Shown in pieces: positions 21,955 through 34,575 of a DNA stretch of 64,000 nt. The position numbers were made by a program, and so were the translations under genes. The DNA is taken from the NCBI GenBank assembly GCA_024811115.1, contig JAKOGH010000005.1, forward strand, positions 372,001 through 436,000. The letters run 5' to 3'. This DNA is from Terana coerulea. Taxonomy: Eukaryota > Basidiomycota > Agaricomycetes > Polyporales > Phanerochaetaceae. The first letter of the stretch is position 1. The number at the start of each line of letters is the position of its first letter. Under the pieces are notes generated by a model. That model worked only from the letters and a program-made list of their open reading frames with translations. It did no database searches and was not told where the DNA came from.

Positions 21955-24912
21955 CTACCACGAAGATGGGCTGTGCATGGGTGTTAGCCAGTGAAGGTAC
22001 ATATTGCAGCGGAACACATACCCAAAGGTTGCCTGTGGCGCGAGCGATTTCAGTGGTGTTCCATTCCAATCGGCCGTATTCTTGTACACATTGTTGCCCC
22101 ACCACGTCTGAATACTGCTTTCTCCGATGTCGCCATTCTTGGGAAACTGGAGGCAGAAGAATATGATAATGGTGGAGATTGCCAACCCTAGTATTAGAGT
22201 CAGCGCCAGAGTATACCCACGTTTACAGTACGCTCACCAGAGTCTAAGCCGGCAGACAGGACGTCTGCGTCGGGAGCATACATGAGCCACTGCACCCAAG
22301 ACATGCGGAGGAGGACTCACAATTGTACTTGGTCCACCATGAGAAATGACGGCGTCGGATGATGAAGTTGAAGATAAACCCTACGACACACCACGTCACG
22401 TAATTGGACGGTGTGGCCGGAGGGATCAACCCGGTGCCCGTGAAGACGACAGGCCAATTAATGTATCTGAGGAAGGAGTTCGGGTATCGTCTCTGCGCCA
22501 AGTACGAAAGGACCGGGACCGCAGCTCCGATGAGGAAGAACCACAGCAAGCCGTTGAAGATTTGACCGCCAGAGAACTGCCGTGCGGGACCGATGACGCC
22601 CCAGATGATGGAGGCGGTCCCGAAGACGGTGGTGCTCGGACAGCTGAAGCCGTCCTTCTGATGCTTGGTGCAAATGTCCGGGATGTTGGTGAAGACCCAA
22701 GATTGGACACCGAGCTGGACCGTTCCCGCCACCGCGGTTGCCAATACTTGTGCGGCGAACATGGGGCGAGGGCTGGAAGGCTGTTCATAAATTGATGCTG
22801 GACGATAAGGCGAGTACTTACGGTACTTTCATGTAATGTCCCAACTTAAAGTCGGATGTGAACAGGAGCGCCTGGGACATCGTGATATATCCCCAGGTTT
22901 TGAACATCATCATGGCGATAGGCCGCCCCGGTAGGGCGTATCCCACAATGAGCTCTGTGATCACGTTCAACCCGACTTGCTGATTCGTGACGGCCTGGAT
23001 TATCCCGATCGGGACGATGTAAAAGAAAGCGATGGACTGTCGGGAATTAGTACTCGTGGAAACAAAAGACATGACAAACGAAGCATACCAAAGCCAAGAC
23101 AAACGCCCAGACAGGCATGTCTGTGTTCCACACTTCGATGGTCACAACGCCGAAAATAAACATGGCGACTGTCAAAAATTTCAGTGTAGGTCATACTGGA
23201 TGGGTAGACTCAAAACTCACCAAAGATGATCACATACCACCATTCGGGCACTTGAGGATATCTCGCCATCAGCCGCGCATGAATGTCAGGCTGCTCGGAC
23301 ATGGCCCGACGAGCTTGTGTCCAAATCTGTTTACGGTAGTACAGTATAGTATGCGTTATCGTGGCTAGAATCAAATGTCATTAGCAGTGAGATCGTAGTC
23401 TTATACTGCTGCGTACCTGTTACACTGGCGAAAGAGAGACCGTACGATAGCGCGAAGGTGGTGGATAGGAAGAGAGGCGAATACGCCTTGTACTTCTCTG
23501 GGTCGAACGTGGCTTCCGGAGTTAGGATTTTCGTGACATTGTAAGCAGCACCGGTGTTGTCGAAGGCTCCGGTTGAGGATATCGGCATGTAGTGCGAGTA
23601 CCATGTGTTGGTATAGTAGAGAATAGGTGTCAATATCCCTGTAGAGTGTCTGTGTCAACTAGAGTGGCGAGATGATTTGGACAGACAACTTACAGAAGAA
23701 AAACACGATAGAGGCAGCAACGTTTGCTTCGGCCCACCACGGTGTCGCCAGTGGTGAGCCGATAAACGTGATTTGGGCCCAGTCAAACGTGAGGATGGAC
23801 ATTCCAAGACCGGACGCCGTGCCGAACAACTGGTTGATGACAACATTATCGGGTACAATCCAGCAGATCCAATTGAAGTAGGACAACGCGCCAAACAGAT
23901 ACCCGGGCGCGAAGTACCAACAGAAGGCGCCGATGAAGACGTAGAGGAAAAACAGCTCTCGAGAGATACCTCCGCGGCTACCAATGCCAGCATACTGTTG
24001 AGCATGAAGAGTGTTGAACAGAGTACATGTCACCAGGTTGGCTGGCCAGATCATGGAGGGAGGCTGGACAAGGAAACGACGGGCGATTCCACCGATGGAG
24101 AACCCGATCTGTATTAGGAATTTAATGAGCAAAAGATGGCCCCAAAAGTCTCTAGCACTATACGTACGAGCTGTGTGGACATCACAAGTAGCCATGAATA
24201 ACCAAATGGTGGGTTCTGGTGGTAAAAGACCCTTTGCACAGCGATGATGTCGGTCTGTCAAAGCGTCAGATTTTCAGGAGCGTCGAGATAAGTCGAGTAG
24301 ACGCACAGCGTACGCAGATCCAGATCCTACGTTAGCCATGATAGTGATGATGACATGTTCCTTGATGGAAAACGGTCCCGGATTCAGCGATACACCGAAT
24401 ATTTTCACTCTCGGTACGAATCGTGCCCAAAGACGCATGATCGGGAAGGAGATCAATTGAGCAACGATCTGCTTGACGGTCAGTCAAACGGAAGACCACG
24501 ACTACAAGACACGTACACCTGTAATGGTAACGCTCGGGTAGCGGAAGAAGAAGAACTGGTCCAGTCCGGGAATGATGATAGCCCAGATTAGCCCGACGAA
24601 CCACGCCCGGAACGTCGAACATGGCATGTCTGGGTCGTCCGTGTTGGCCACAGCGGAGCGGACTTCAGGATATGGCGAGTCATCCTCTGCAAAGTCACAG
24701 TCAGGGGACTTGTGCGTTACTGACACTTCTTGCATGCACACCTAGGTCTACGACATCGTCACCAAGATTTGGGTCCGCCACTTCCACAGGCGGGACCACT
24801 TCTGTGGATTCTATGCAACATAGTCAGTATGAATACATGAACAACTCATCAGACACGACGTACGCTGCTTCTCATGGTCGTAAACAGCCTTCTCCTTGAG
24901 GATGTCTGCCAT
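21955..24912 (-). CDS. OPT-family oligopeptide transporter
   Basis: Plasma-membrane proton-coupled importer of small peptides (possibly glutathione), with about 16 TM segments. ATG 24912 begins ADILKEKAVYDHEKQ. An acidic N-terminus (EDDSPYPEVRSAV) leads to PCSTFRAWFVGLIWAI. The OPT signature SLNPGPFSIKEHVIITIMANVG is at about 24400-24330. Later come GFSIGGIARRFLVQPPSMIWPANLV, YFAPGYLFGALSYFNWICWIVP, PEWWYVIIFVAMF, GLNVITELIVGYALPGRPIAMM, FKLGHYMKVPPR and RYINWPVVFTGTGLIPPATP, all in family order. The last intron leaves a tiny terminal exon encoding only PSSW and the stop, matching the family's usual ...FGPxSW end. More than ten short introns. No frameshift seen. Confidence 0.92.
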
Positions 24913-25662
24913 GGTGCGAGGGACGCGCGCTACTAGTGGCCTGCGCCGATAAGGAGGTGCATCGTTCCCCGAGGCTGGAGTAGTTTATAGGAACACCTGA
25001 GAGCGGACCCGTGTCGAACGCCACTGGAGGTTGTTATCTCAGAAGGCGTTCCGCAAGGTACGAAGTATAGCACAGAGGGCTTCTGTCACTGTGCATATGG
25101 TATGCCTGGGTATGAATGAATTTTCAGTACGGATGCTTTCATGTACTTCGCCGTATCCGAGCGGAAAGCGGACTTGCTGCGTTTCACGGGAGAGAGTAAC
25201 CCGGCTATACGTGCGCATGTCATCCAGCAAGCCACTTGCTGTCTGAGGCAGCAGAACCCGCCGCATCGTGCCTGGATGGACCGTGCTGCATGTGTCAGCC
25301 CAACGGAACTTAGGCATACAAGACGAAGATCGGCCCCGAGAAGTTTTTCAACAATCTTCTCAAGTCGAGACAGAACCAAACGCTCCGCTGACAGAGGTCA
25401 ACGCCCTGAGGTAAGAAAACTTGACGCCACCGGGGATATGCACATCTGCACCGTCGGAAACCTTCGGGCAATACATGTCAGCGAAAAGTGTCAAAGTCAC
25501 TATAATGGCGGTGACAAGCAAGCCACCATATGATATGACTCGCACTAGGGTTCTTATATGTAAGTCGTTGCTAAATTCGGGAGAAAGGGGGATGAGCCAC
25601 AGTTTCAACACCGGGCAAGAGACCGACAAACCTTATCTACTATACAAGGCATCGTTACTCTG
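24913..25662. other. OPT promoter region plus unassigned minus-strand open frames
   Basis: 750 bases upstream of the OPT gene and downstream of FRS2. Overlapping minus-strand frames (25039-25629) include one hydrophobic stretch (ISYGGLLVTAIIVTLTLFA) that could be a TM helix, but no family is recognised and no clean start or stop structure emerges. It could be a small orphan gene, a relic or chance. Confidence 0.3.
24984..24989 (-). promoter_or_regulatory. Putative TATA box of OPT gene
   Basis: TATAAA on the minus strand about 72 bases before the OPT start codon, a plausible core promoter position. Confidence 0.45.
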
Positions 25663-27736
25663 TTAGAATCTTACAGCTGGCGAGTCTTCAACGCTTTCCA
25701 GTGGAACCTTATGGCCCACTAGTGACCTGATGTTGGTGATTCCATAACTGTACCACAAGTCAGTTAATTCACACTACGCATATATGAATCACGACTCACC
25801 GAATCATCGTGGGCCGCTCAAGTCCGATTCCCCATCCGTGAACATTGACGCCCGCAGGGAAGCCCATGGGTTCCAACATTTCGGGGCGGAACATCCCGCT
25901 GTTGCCGACTTCGACCCATTTTCGTAGTTGTGGGTGAAAAGCAAAAATCTCTAGCGACGGCTGCAAGAAGTGCATCAGCCGAATGTATGCACGCACAGCA
26001 GTGCTAGCATGTAAAACGAACCTCCGTGTATGGGTTGTATGCGGGCTTGAACCGAATATTCTCGATACCCATCTTCTTGAAGAAGACGCGCATAAACCCT
26101 GCGGTATCTGATTCAGGAATTTAGGATCCAATAAACCCCGTCTGCGCTCACCAATAAGATCCGCGAGAGTTAAATCCCGGTCTGCAACAACTCCTTCGAC
26201 TTGGTGGAACTCAGCCAAGTGTGTCGCATCCATTGTCTCATTCCGGAACACACGGTCAATGCTGAACAACTTCGCTGGCCTAAAGCCGTCGTCCACGCCT
26301 GTAGCCTTCGCTTTGCGAGTCGTGCCGGAATGGGCAGCGAGAGCATCTGCGTCGGCATCGACGTCCTCGCCTCTACACCGCGCTGCAAGCTTGTAGAGCA
26401 TCGCGGCAGATGACGCGGTAGTGTGTGTTCGTAGGAGGAGCTTTCGAGTCTCGTCCTCCGACCATGGCGCGCGGTAGCCAATCGAGCCGTAGCCACCGTG
26501 TTCGTGAACAGTGGACACCCGTTTGTAATAATCGACAGGAGGCGGGAGAGACCTAGCAGGATCTGGTATGACCTTCGTCAGGTCAGCGCATTGTCGAGAT
26601 GGGTTTATGGCTTACCGGAGAGGTAGAACGTGTCCTGAACTTCTCGTGCCGGGTGTTGTTGCGGGACAAACAATGAATCGAAGCACCAGAAACCGGATTC
26701 GACGAAAGATGACGTTGGCATCTCAGCGAATCTAAGTTTGATACTTCAGCATCATTATCCAGCAGCTGTGGGAAGTAAACATACCCCATCTCCAAGAAAA
26801 TGTTTCGGATCTCCTCCCTGACTTTCAGCAAAGGGTGAAGAGCGCCACCATTCGTGGGAATACCCTCCGCCTCGAAGTTGTACTTTTTGAAGGCGGAAGT
26901 CTTCCATGCCCCACTGGACGACTGTCAGTCTGACAGCAACTGACTTGACCAAGTCTGTGACATACGTCGTGAGCATGTCGACAGTCAAGTCGGTTTCGGG
27001 CTTCGCCGTGGATGTAGAGAACTGGGGACCCTTGTGCACGGTAAACCATTGCCCTTTCCTATGATGATCTTCAACATTCTAGATCAGCTGTACAAGGCAG
27101 AGACTCACTTTTGTACAATGAGTTTGCGTTTCCTCAATTCTGCTAGTGCTTTCTCTCCCGCCTTCAGTGTTCCCGTAGAGTCCACTTCTCGCATGTCGTT
27201 TTGGGTTGTATCTGTTATCGAATCTGCCTGTACATGAGTCTGAATATCTGTCTAATCTCTGTGAATTATACCACCACTTACGAGCTTCACAAGGCCGTCA
27301 CCCTCCTTCCCAACCCACTTGTTCTTGAAGGCACGACCTTGGCCGACCTTGGCAATCTCACTGCCAATAGCCTGCTCAAGCTCCTTCGGTGTGATGGGCT
27401 TGCCTGCTCCCTTGGGAGGGACACCTGCCCAGACTCTGGCTTCGTGAGATCCATTGAGAGCAATTGAGGCTCCTTCGGGTGTGAGGACATGTGAAGTCGT
27501 CTCTTGGGTGGTGTAAGTAATCATCTAGTAGGTCATTTAGTACACCGCCTATATCTTTCGTCGCAGACACGTACTTCACGGCTGGACAATGAGTTCAATG
27601 CGCCCAGAATGATAATCTGAGCATCATGAGTAGCAGCCTGGTCAGCATGCCCAGGCAGGGTCAGCGTCCTGGTGTCCTTAATCGTGCCATGTTGATCCAG
27701 GGTCTCAAGGACGAGCTTCTGAATGGCTTCTGCCAT
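25663..27736 (-). CDS. FRS2: Cytosolic phenylalanyl-tRNA synthetase alpha subunit
   Basis: Catalytic subunit of the (alpha-beta)2 enzyme that charges tRNA-Phe. ATG 27736 gives [16 protein letters not shown]. The N-terminal winged-helix tRNA-binding domains occupy roughly residues 1-190 ([48 protein letters not shown]). The class II core has [19 protein letters not shown] (motif 1 region), [41 protein letters not shown] (motif 2), [20 protein letters not shown] and [12 protein letters not shown] (motif 3). It ends in VEDSPAVRF and TAA at 25663. Introns include a short one before [16 protein letters not shown]. The reading frame is intact throughout. It is divergent from PEX2 across a short shared promoter, and the beta-subunit gene lies 2 kb away. 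Confidence 0.95.
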
Positions 27737-27857
27737 TGTAACGGTAGGTAGGATGTGATGAAAGCCAGCAGGTCGCGGTAGGGTCAATAAATGTGAATTT
27801 CACAGAATTGAGTCAAGCCGATAGTGATCTGACCTCAATCTCAGATCCCATCAACCA
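27737..27857. promoter_or_regulatory. Short bidirectional promoter, FRS2 / PEX2
   Basis: Only about 120 bases (190 if PEX2 starts at 27928) separate the divergent start codons, so the two genes must share promoter sequence. No TATA box is evident. Confidence 0.55.
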
Positions 27858-29476
27858 GTGGATGAAAAGGTAAGCGCTCTGCGTACCGCCGCTTCCGAGC
27901 CGCCCACTGCTGCTCTCCGTAATCCCATGGCCAGTACCTCCGCTGCGACGTTTGCTAGTTGGCAACGAGTATGGGACCAATCTCAGGCCAGCTTGTCATC
28001 GATTCGTCAATCTTTAAGTCAAGGGGAGCATCCTCAAACCAGAATTACGCGGGTCGGCAAGCTTGATGCCGAATTACTGGACCAGGAACTGGTTCAAGTC
28101 CTCCAAGATCCTTTGGCGAAGTCATTGGGGATCGTAAACGTATGTCTGAAACATTGAGAGCATTTGTTAACATTTCTAACACGTACAACGTCAGTCCGCG
28201 CTCAAGGGCCGCTTTGAACCTGAACTCACCCTCCTCATTCAACTTACGCTGTACAAGTTCTCTCTCTGGGATACAGGCGCGACCTATGGTGCCAGGCTTC
28301 AGGGATTGAAGTATACAACATCAAACGGGCAACTTCAAAGTGGGTCATTTTTCTTAAAAGCTAGAAGACCTCACTAGAGCCATTGCTAGCATTCAGGTTG
28401 CCACGACGTTTGTTATTGATTCACGGAGCTTTGACGCTGCTGGTCCCATACTTGCACACTCGCCTACGGGCCCACGCCTTATCCCAAGCCTGGCCGGATG
28501 CACCATCTTCTGACAGAAGGAGAAAGGCATGGGAGTGCCTCACGAAACTGGAGTCATTTCATTCGACCCTCGCGCTACTCAATTTCGTGGCGTTCTTGTG
28601 GAACGGCAGGCAAGTGTCAATTACACGACTGGTCATCGCTGTTGAGCTCTGACATTGTATATATCAGATATCGTACTCTAGCCGACAGTGTTTTACGAAT
28701 ACACCTAGTTTCAACGCAGAAGGTTACCTCGCGAGACGTCTCGTACGAGTTCATGAATCGCCAGATGGTCTGGCATGCGTTCACGGTGAGTATCTCTACT
28801 ACTTATCCAGTCCGTACGCGACAATTTCCCGCAGGAATTTCTGCTATTCCTGCTACCCATGATCAATACACGCACCATTGGCCGAAGAATCACCCAAATA
28901 TCTTCCCAAGTCTCGGACACATTTCCAGTCCCTCAACCTCTTAGACGACTGGTCGGATTGTCCCCGGAAGGCAACGAGTCAACTGTCTCCGGTGCTCGTA
29001 AGGGAAAATATTGGTCTCTACCTCTGGACCAATGTGCTATCTGTCACGAAGACAGCAAAACCGACTTCTCCGACCCAGCTGCATCTTTGTCCTCACTCAG
29101 TACACCGGCTTATCCATCACACAAAGGTCCCGCGCCCGAAGTGACCGAAGGCTCTGAGGAAGAACCTCCACCGTTTCCTATCCACACACCATACGAAACG
29201 GACTGCGGGCACGCGTATTGCTACGTCTGTATTACAAGTCGCATGATACGCACTGCCGACGAAGCGTCCGGGGCAGGGCCTGGGGGAACGAGGTGGGAGT
29301 GTCTTAGGTGCGCTCAAGCGGTTTCGAGTGCCGATAGGGTCGAAACCTCGGTGGATCCTGCGGAAAGTGAGTACGGAAGCGAGGATCAGAGCTTCGTATT
29401 CGGCAGTGAGGATTTGGACTTGAGTGATTTGAGCGGCAGCGTAGCGGATGATACTGAGTCCGTTACATCTGAATAA
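27858..29476 (+). CDS. PEX2: Peroxisomal RING E3 peroxin PEX2
   Basis: Membrane subunit of the PEX2-PEX10-PEX12 ubiquitin ligase that modifies PEX5 for recycling during peroxisomal matrix protein import. Start ATG 27858, or 27928 (MASTSAATFASWQRVW). The Pex2/Pex12 N-terminal domain reads TRVGKLDAELLDQELVQVLQDPL, then GRFEPELTLLIQLTLYKFSLWD and ATYGARLQGLKY; hydrophobic segments follow (GALTLLVPYLHTRL, STLALLNFVAFLWNG, EFLLFLLPMINTRTIG). The C-terminal RING shows CAIC, CGHAYCYVC and WECLRC spacing at about 29030-29310. An acidic Ser/Asp/Glu tail ends at TAA 29476. Five or so introns. The loop between RING cysteine pairs is long (about 60 residues, Ser/Pro/Glu-rich). Confidence 0.92.
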
Positions 29477-29726
29477 ATCATGTCGATAACCTCGTCCCCA
29501 TCAATGTTTTTTGTCGCTGTTTGCCAATAATACTGTACCAGCTCGAGTTCTGGCTGTCGCGGACGTCGGCCGCCACAAACTATAATAGATGACTGCAAGA
29601 TGACTGCCTTATTTGGAGCCTTGACTCGAGTAGACGCGCATTTTCAGAATCTCTCATTACCGCCAGGTCTTTCCAGGACCGATATTCTCTCCGGCACTTC
29701 CATCTCGTTGATATTCAGAGCGCATA

Positions 29727-32099
29727 ATGCCGACCGTCGCTGTAGACAAGGAGGAACTTTGGGAGAGACTGGGGCATAAATATGGTGAGTACACAGTGCA
29801 GCACTTGTCACTTGCATCCTTTGATACCTTTTACCAGCTCCCGATGAATTCGACAGACTGTTATTCGACTTCGGTCTTGAGCTTGATGAAGATGTGCGTG
29901 GCACACCTCATCTCATACACCACAGTATATTCGAGCGTAGGATGTGTGCCTAGACTACGGAGGAGGTTGAGGCAGCGAGGAAGCAGGGCTTGCCTGCTGG
30001 GCGTCCGGTGAGTAGCAGTCAGTGTGCTCAGACACAATTCGGGCTCACTTATACATGCACCGTGTCCAGCAACTGAAAATCGAAATCCCTGCGAACAGGT
30101 CGGTCAGTATGCGCCGACTCTGAACCGTCAAGTCTTGACCATCGATCACCTGCAGATACGACCTCTTGTGTATTGAAGGCATCGCTCGCGCCTTGCGTGT
30201 TTTCCTAGGAAAGGACCGCACGCCGAATTACAGACTAGTGCATCCAGCTGGCGGGGAGGCCACTCGTGACAGCTACTGTTGCTCCCGAGGTACGAACATT
30301 TCGTTTTTGTCTCATTCCATTCCTCAAACCATCGCGGCGTAGACTAAACAGATACGACCTTTCTTCGGCTGTGCTATTCTGCGGAATGTCAAGTTCACGG
30401 AGCGCTCCTACGAGTCTTTCATCGACTTGCAAGACAAACTGCACCAAAATATCTGCAGACGTCGCCAATTCGTTGCTATCGGCACACACGACTTGGACAC
30501 CCTGAAGCCGCCCTTCACGTATGAAGCACTACCGCCCAAAGACATACAGTTCGTCCCACTGTCCAAAAGCAAGGCATACACCGCGGAGGAGTTGATGACT
30601 GCGTACGAGGTGAGTCTGTCCTATTCTGATTACTTGCGATGCGTAGAGCTGACTATAATGCCTAGTCAGAGAAACATCTCGCGAAATACCTTCCCATTAT
30701 CAAGGACTCACCTGTGTACCCGATCATTTACGACTCGACCCGTACGGTTGCATCCATGCCTCCCATCATTAACGGCGAACATAGCAAGATTACCTTGAAC
30801 ACTCGCAACGTCTTCATTGATATCACAGGGACTGACGAGACGAAGCTCAACATTGTCCTCAATATCGTCGCTACGATGTTTTCTGAATATTGCGAGGAGT
30901 CTTTCGCGTATGTACCGTTTCGTACTCTCAGCTATGCAGATCTAACGTTTACACGAACATAGGATCGAGCCTTGCAAAGTGATATACCCGGATGGTACCA
31001 CCAAGATAACGCCCGATCTTACCTACCGCCCAATGACCGCACGCGCATCATATGTCAATAACTGCACTGGGCTCTCTTTGAAGTCTACGGACTTGGTGCG
31101 CTTGCTCGACCGTATGACGCTTTCCGCGGCAGAAGATCCTTCCGATGCCAACTCTGTCACCGTCCAAGTACCGCCCACCCGTCCTGATATCATGCACGAG
31201 TGCGACCTGATGGAGGATGCAGCGATTGCATATGGCTTCAACAACCTCCCGGATACGTTCCCACCTACCAGCACGGTGGCGCAACCACTAGAACTCAGCA
31301 AACTCACCGACATCATCCGGAGAGAGTGGTCACTTGCCGGATTCACTGAAGTTCTGCCTCTTATCCTCGTGAGCCGCGCACGCCCTCTCATGCAATGCTG
31401 TCTCTGAGATTCCTCCAACAGTGCTCGCATGAGGAGAACTTCGAATGGCTCAACCGCAAAGACACGGGTGAACTTGCGGTACGCATCGCGAATCCCAAGA
31501 CACTCGAGTTCCAGGTCGTCCGAACCTCGCTCCTGCAAGGTCTCCTAAAGACCATTCGCGAGAATCGCTCGCACGCCCTCCCCATCCGAATCTTCGAGTC
31601 CTCGGACGTTGTCTTCAAGGACAAGAAGAGGGAGCGTCAAGCCCGAAACGTCCGACACGCCGCTGCTGTGTGGTGTAACAAGACGGCAGGCTTTGAAGTC
31701 GTCCATGGAATGCTCGACAGGGCCATGCAGATGCTGGATGTACCAAGAATTGCAAGCACGGACAGGAAGGCTCGTACAGGCTATTACATCAAGGAACGCG
31801 AGGGTGCGAGCTACATCATGCTCCCGTCGTTCTGCACCTATTGACGCCCCTTAGATCCTACCTTCTTCCCTGGTCGTGCGGCCACGATCTACTTCAGGCG
31901 ACCACGCCCCGAGCACGGCCTCGCAGACAGTGTCAAGAACGCGTTCCTAGGCCTGGATGACGAGGAGATCGGCGTTCTCGGTATCCTGCACCCGTCGGTT
32001 TTGGAGAAGTTCGAGATCACATACCCTTGTTCGGCGGTAGAGTTCACGCTGGAGCCCTTCAAGAGGGATACCCATCAGGTGTGGTCTAACAAGGAGTAA
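29727..32099 (+). CDS. FRS1: Cytosolic phenylalanyl-tRNA synthetase beta subunit
   Basis: Editing and tRNA-binding partner of the alpha subunit. ATG 29727 gives [18 protein letters not shown]. Then come [63 protein letters not shown] and VAIGTHDLD (B3/B4 editing domain), [19 protein letters not shown], the B5 domain ([23 protein letters not shown]) and a catalytic-like C-terminus ([43 protein letters not shown]). Stop 32097-32099. Near 30253-30256 (GGGG) the frame shifts by one base between LVHPAGG and [11 protein letters not shown], probably a homopolymer error; the rest is intact. It follows PEX2 on the same strand after 250 bases. Confidence 0.94.
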
Positions 32100-32197
32100 T
32101 CCACTAGAATGTAGCATGTATAAATGAAAGCAATGTATCCATATACACCTCGTTGTCTCGCGTGCTATAGCTCCCGACCGCGGAACTCGCGCTAATG

Positions 32198-34029
32198 CTA
32201 AACATCTCTCTTTTGTAGCAATGCCAAAGCATGCTGACCACCGCAAGAGCCCATGATCGCCGACCAAGAGCCTGTTCTCCTCACGATGGCCGTAGGCACC
32301 TTGAGTATTTCGGCGTCTCCAGCACCCAATTCGCTCTGCGATCCTTCTCCCCACATGTAGACCGCCCCTTGACTGGTGATGGCCATGCTGGTCCTAGTTC
32401 CTGCGCTGACTTGCACCACAGTGTCATCGTCAGGGTCGGGGAATGCTACAAGCGCAGGCTTGTCTAAGAAGTCAGGGAACGTGCGATCCTCGAATGCTTC
32501 GTCGTCATCGGCCAACCCGAGTTGACCGCCAATGGACAACCCACACGCATAGACTCGTCCTTCGGAGGTCAAGAACAGTGTGTGATCGTCACCTCCTGCG
32601 ATTTGAACCACCCTCTCGTCGTCACCGAGTTCTTGAGCGCTGATCCCGACGACTTTCCTCGGCACATGGACCTCGCCGTCTGTCGCACGATTGATGAAGC
32701 CAGTGCCTGTCTGGCCAGTGCTGTTCGCGCCCCAGCCCCAGACAACACCGTTGGTATCGACTGCAAAAGAGGCGTAGTTGCCCGCGCCGACAACCACGGC
32801 CTTGTTAGCACGAGTCCCGATGACGATGCGCTCCGGTGTCGTCCCATGGATCTTGTGGCGGTCGAGAACCTTACGCCCCAGCTGACCGCGCTCTCCAGTG
32901 CCCCAGGTGTAGATATTGCCGTGCGTCGTCAGCACGACGACGTGGTCGTTCCCAGCCACGACGTTCACGAACTTCTCCGCGTCCACCGGTCGTGACTGCA
33001 AGTTGACAATCGGGATGGGGAGGGACTGGTGCTTCTGGCCTCCCGAGAAGCCAAGCAGACCCTCCATGGACTGCGGCACACCATTCAGCACCGGCCAACC
33101 GCGATTCAAAACGTGCTGCGTACCCGGAAGGTGCCCCATACTCTTAACTCTCCCTCCGCGCTTATGGCGGCTGCGATGCTGTCGCCGGCCGCGACACGCA
33201 CAGCCCGGAAACCCTCATCCACCAACGTTTGAATGGGAAAGGGTGTGGATGAGAGCGTATCTATATCGAGGAATGCCCCTTCCTTGTCGGGATCAGGTAC
33301 GTTCTCGGTTTCGCGCCCGAGGGCAGCGTTGTCATTTGCACCGCAAGACCATACCTAAGCAGATTGTTATGAGTACAATACTGCAAGGCCGAACTCTGAG
33401 ACCAGTAGCGCACCGTGCCCTCTTCGTCGACCAAAGAGACTGGACATCCCACCCGCTGTTAGGCTCTCGATTCCCGCTCCGTTGCCCCCGAACTTTCCGT
33501 CTGCGACCATGGCCTGGATGAGCGTATTCCGCTGTGGCTTCATGTACTCGCCCAAGGCGTCCTCTCCCATCCCGAATTGACCTGCATTCCCTGTTCCCCA
33601 AACATATACCACTGGAGCCGGGCGCTGAGGCGCCGGAGGATTAGGTACTGGGTTCATGTACTCCTTGCGTGGCTTCGATGCTGACTTCTTGATCTGCTCC
33701 TTCTCCGTCGCTATCTTCGTTGTCTTGAGCTTAGCCTCGATCTCAGCTACAGCACTTCCCGAGGGCTTTCTCGTCTTCTTGGCAGCAGGCGCTGGGGCTG
33801 CCTTGGTGGGCGCAGGTTCTTGTGGAACGGTGGACGCAGCACGCGCGGAACGTCTGGGAGGCGGGGCTGCGGGGGCTGAAGCCTCAGCTTCGGGTTCAGT
33901 GTCAGAGTCCGAGTTCTCTGTGAGAGGGCTCTCCGGTTCAGGATCGTCAACCGCAGCCTTGGGTGCTTCGGCCTGCGGATTCACGGTCACCGCTTTCGAG
34001 GCGCTTCGCGTCGACTTCTTGAGCGGCAT
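32198..34029 (-). CDS. RCC1-family Ran guanine-nucleotide exchange factor, copy 1
   Basis: Seven-bladed propeller protein that charges Ran with GTP on chromatin. ATG 34029 (PLKKSTRSASKAV) opens a roughly 130-residue basic, Pro/Ala-rich arm likely to contact DNA or histones. RCC1 repeats follow: VYVWGTGNAGQFGMG, VWSCGANDNAALGR, ELRVWGTFR, NIYTWGTGERGQLGRKV, VVWGWGANSTGQTGTG, RVYACGLSIGGQLGL and AVYMWGEGSQSELGAGD; it ends SCGGQHALALLQKRDV. Two introns match those of copy 2 in position. Near 33431-33432 one extra base breaks the frame between SSLF and VDEEGT, where copy 2 is intact. It is convergent with FRS1, 98 bases away. About 60% similar to copy 2 by eye. Confidence 0.9.
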
Positions 34030-34575
34030 TGTTCAGAGAAATAGCGGTACACGCTTGCCAGCGAGGAAGATGGGATGGGAGATCAAGCACAAGTCTGAGT
34101 GGTATGGATGCTTTATGGCTGGACCATCGTCACGCTTTACAGTAAGGAGACGTCATTAGTACGTATGACGCAGATCAAAGCATGGTAGGAACTCACCAAG
34201 GCGCGGTCCGACACGATGCGGGTGTGGCAGATTGTGTGCCTCGTTGGCGCCTCGTGTTTGGCCAATTTCCGGGGCGCGAGTCATTCTGTGGAGGAACGGA
34301 AAGTTTAGTCGGTCCACGGTATGCAGCGGTGAGTCTGAGGCGAGCGATATCCCAATTTTTCTGGAAGCGATGGTCTTGAGAGCTGAGCATCCTGACGCGA
34401 CAGCGCCAAAAACAACTGACGAAGATACTGTGATCTATAAGACAAACGCGTACAATACACACCTTATTACATCTACAATTACAAAGAGGATAGGATGCAG
34501 CCAATATCTTCGAGGAAATATTCATTCTGCTACCAACGGGACTAGAGATGCAATCAGCGTGATGCAAGAGTAAAT
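34030..34575. other. Intergenic between RCC1 copy 1 and monooxygenase
   Basis: Promoter side of RCC1 copy 1 and 3' side of the monooxygenase. No recognisable gene, repeat or RNA. Confidence 0.4.
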
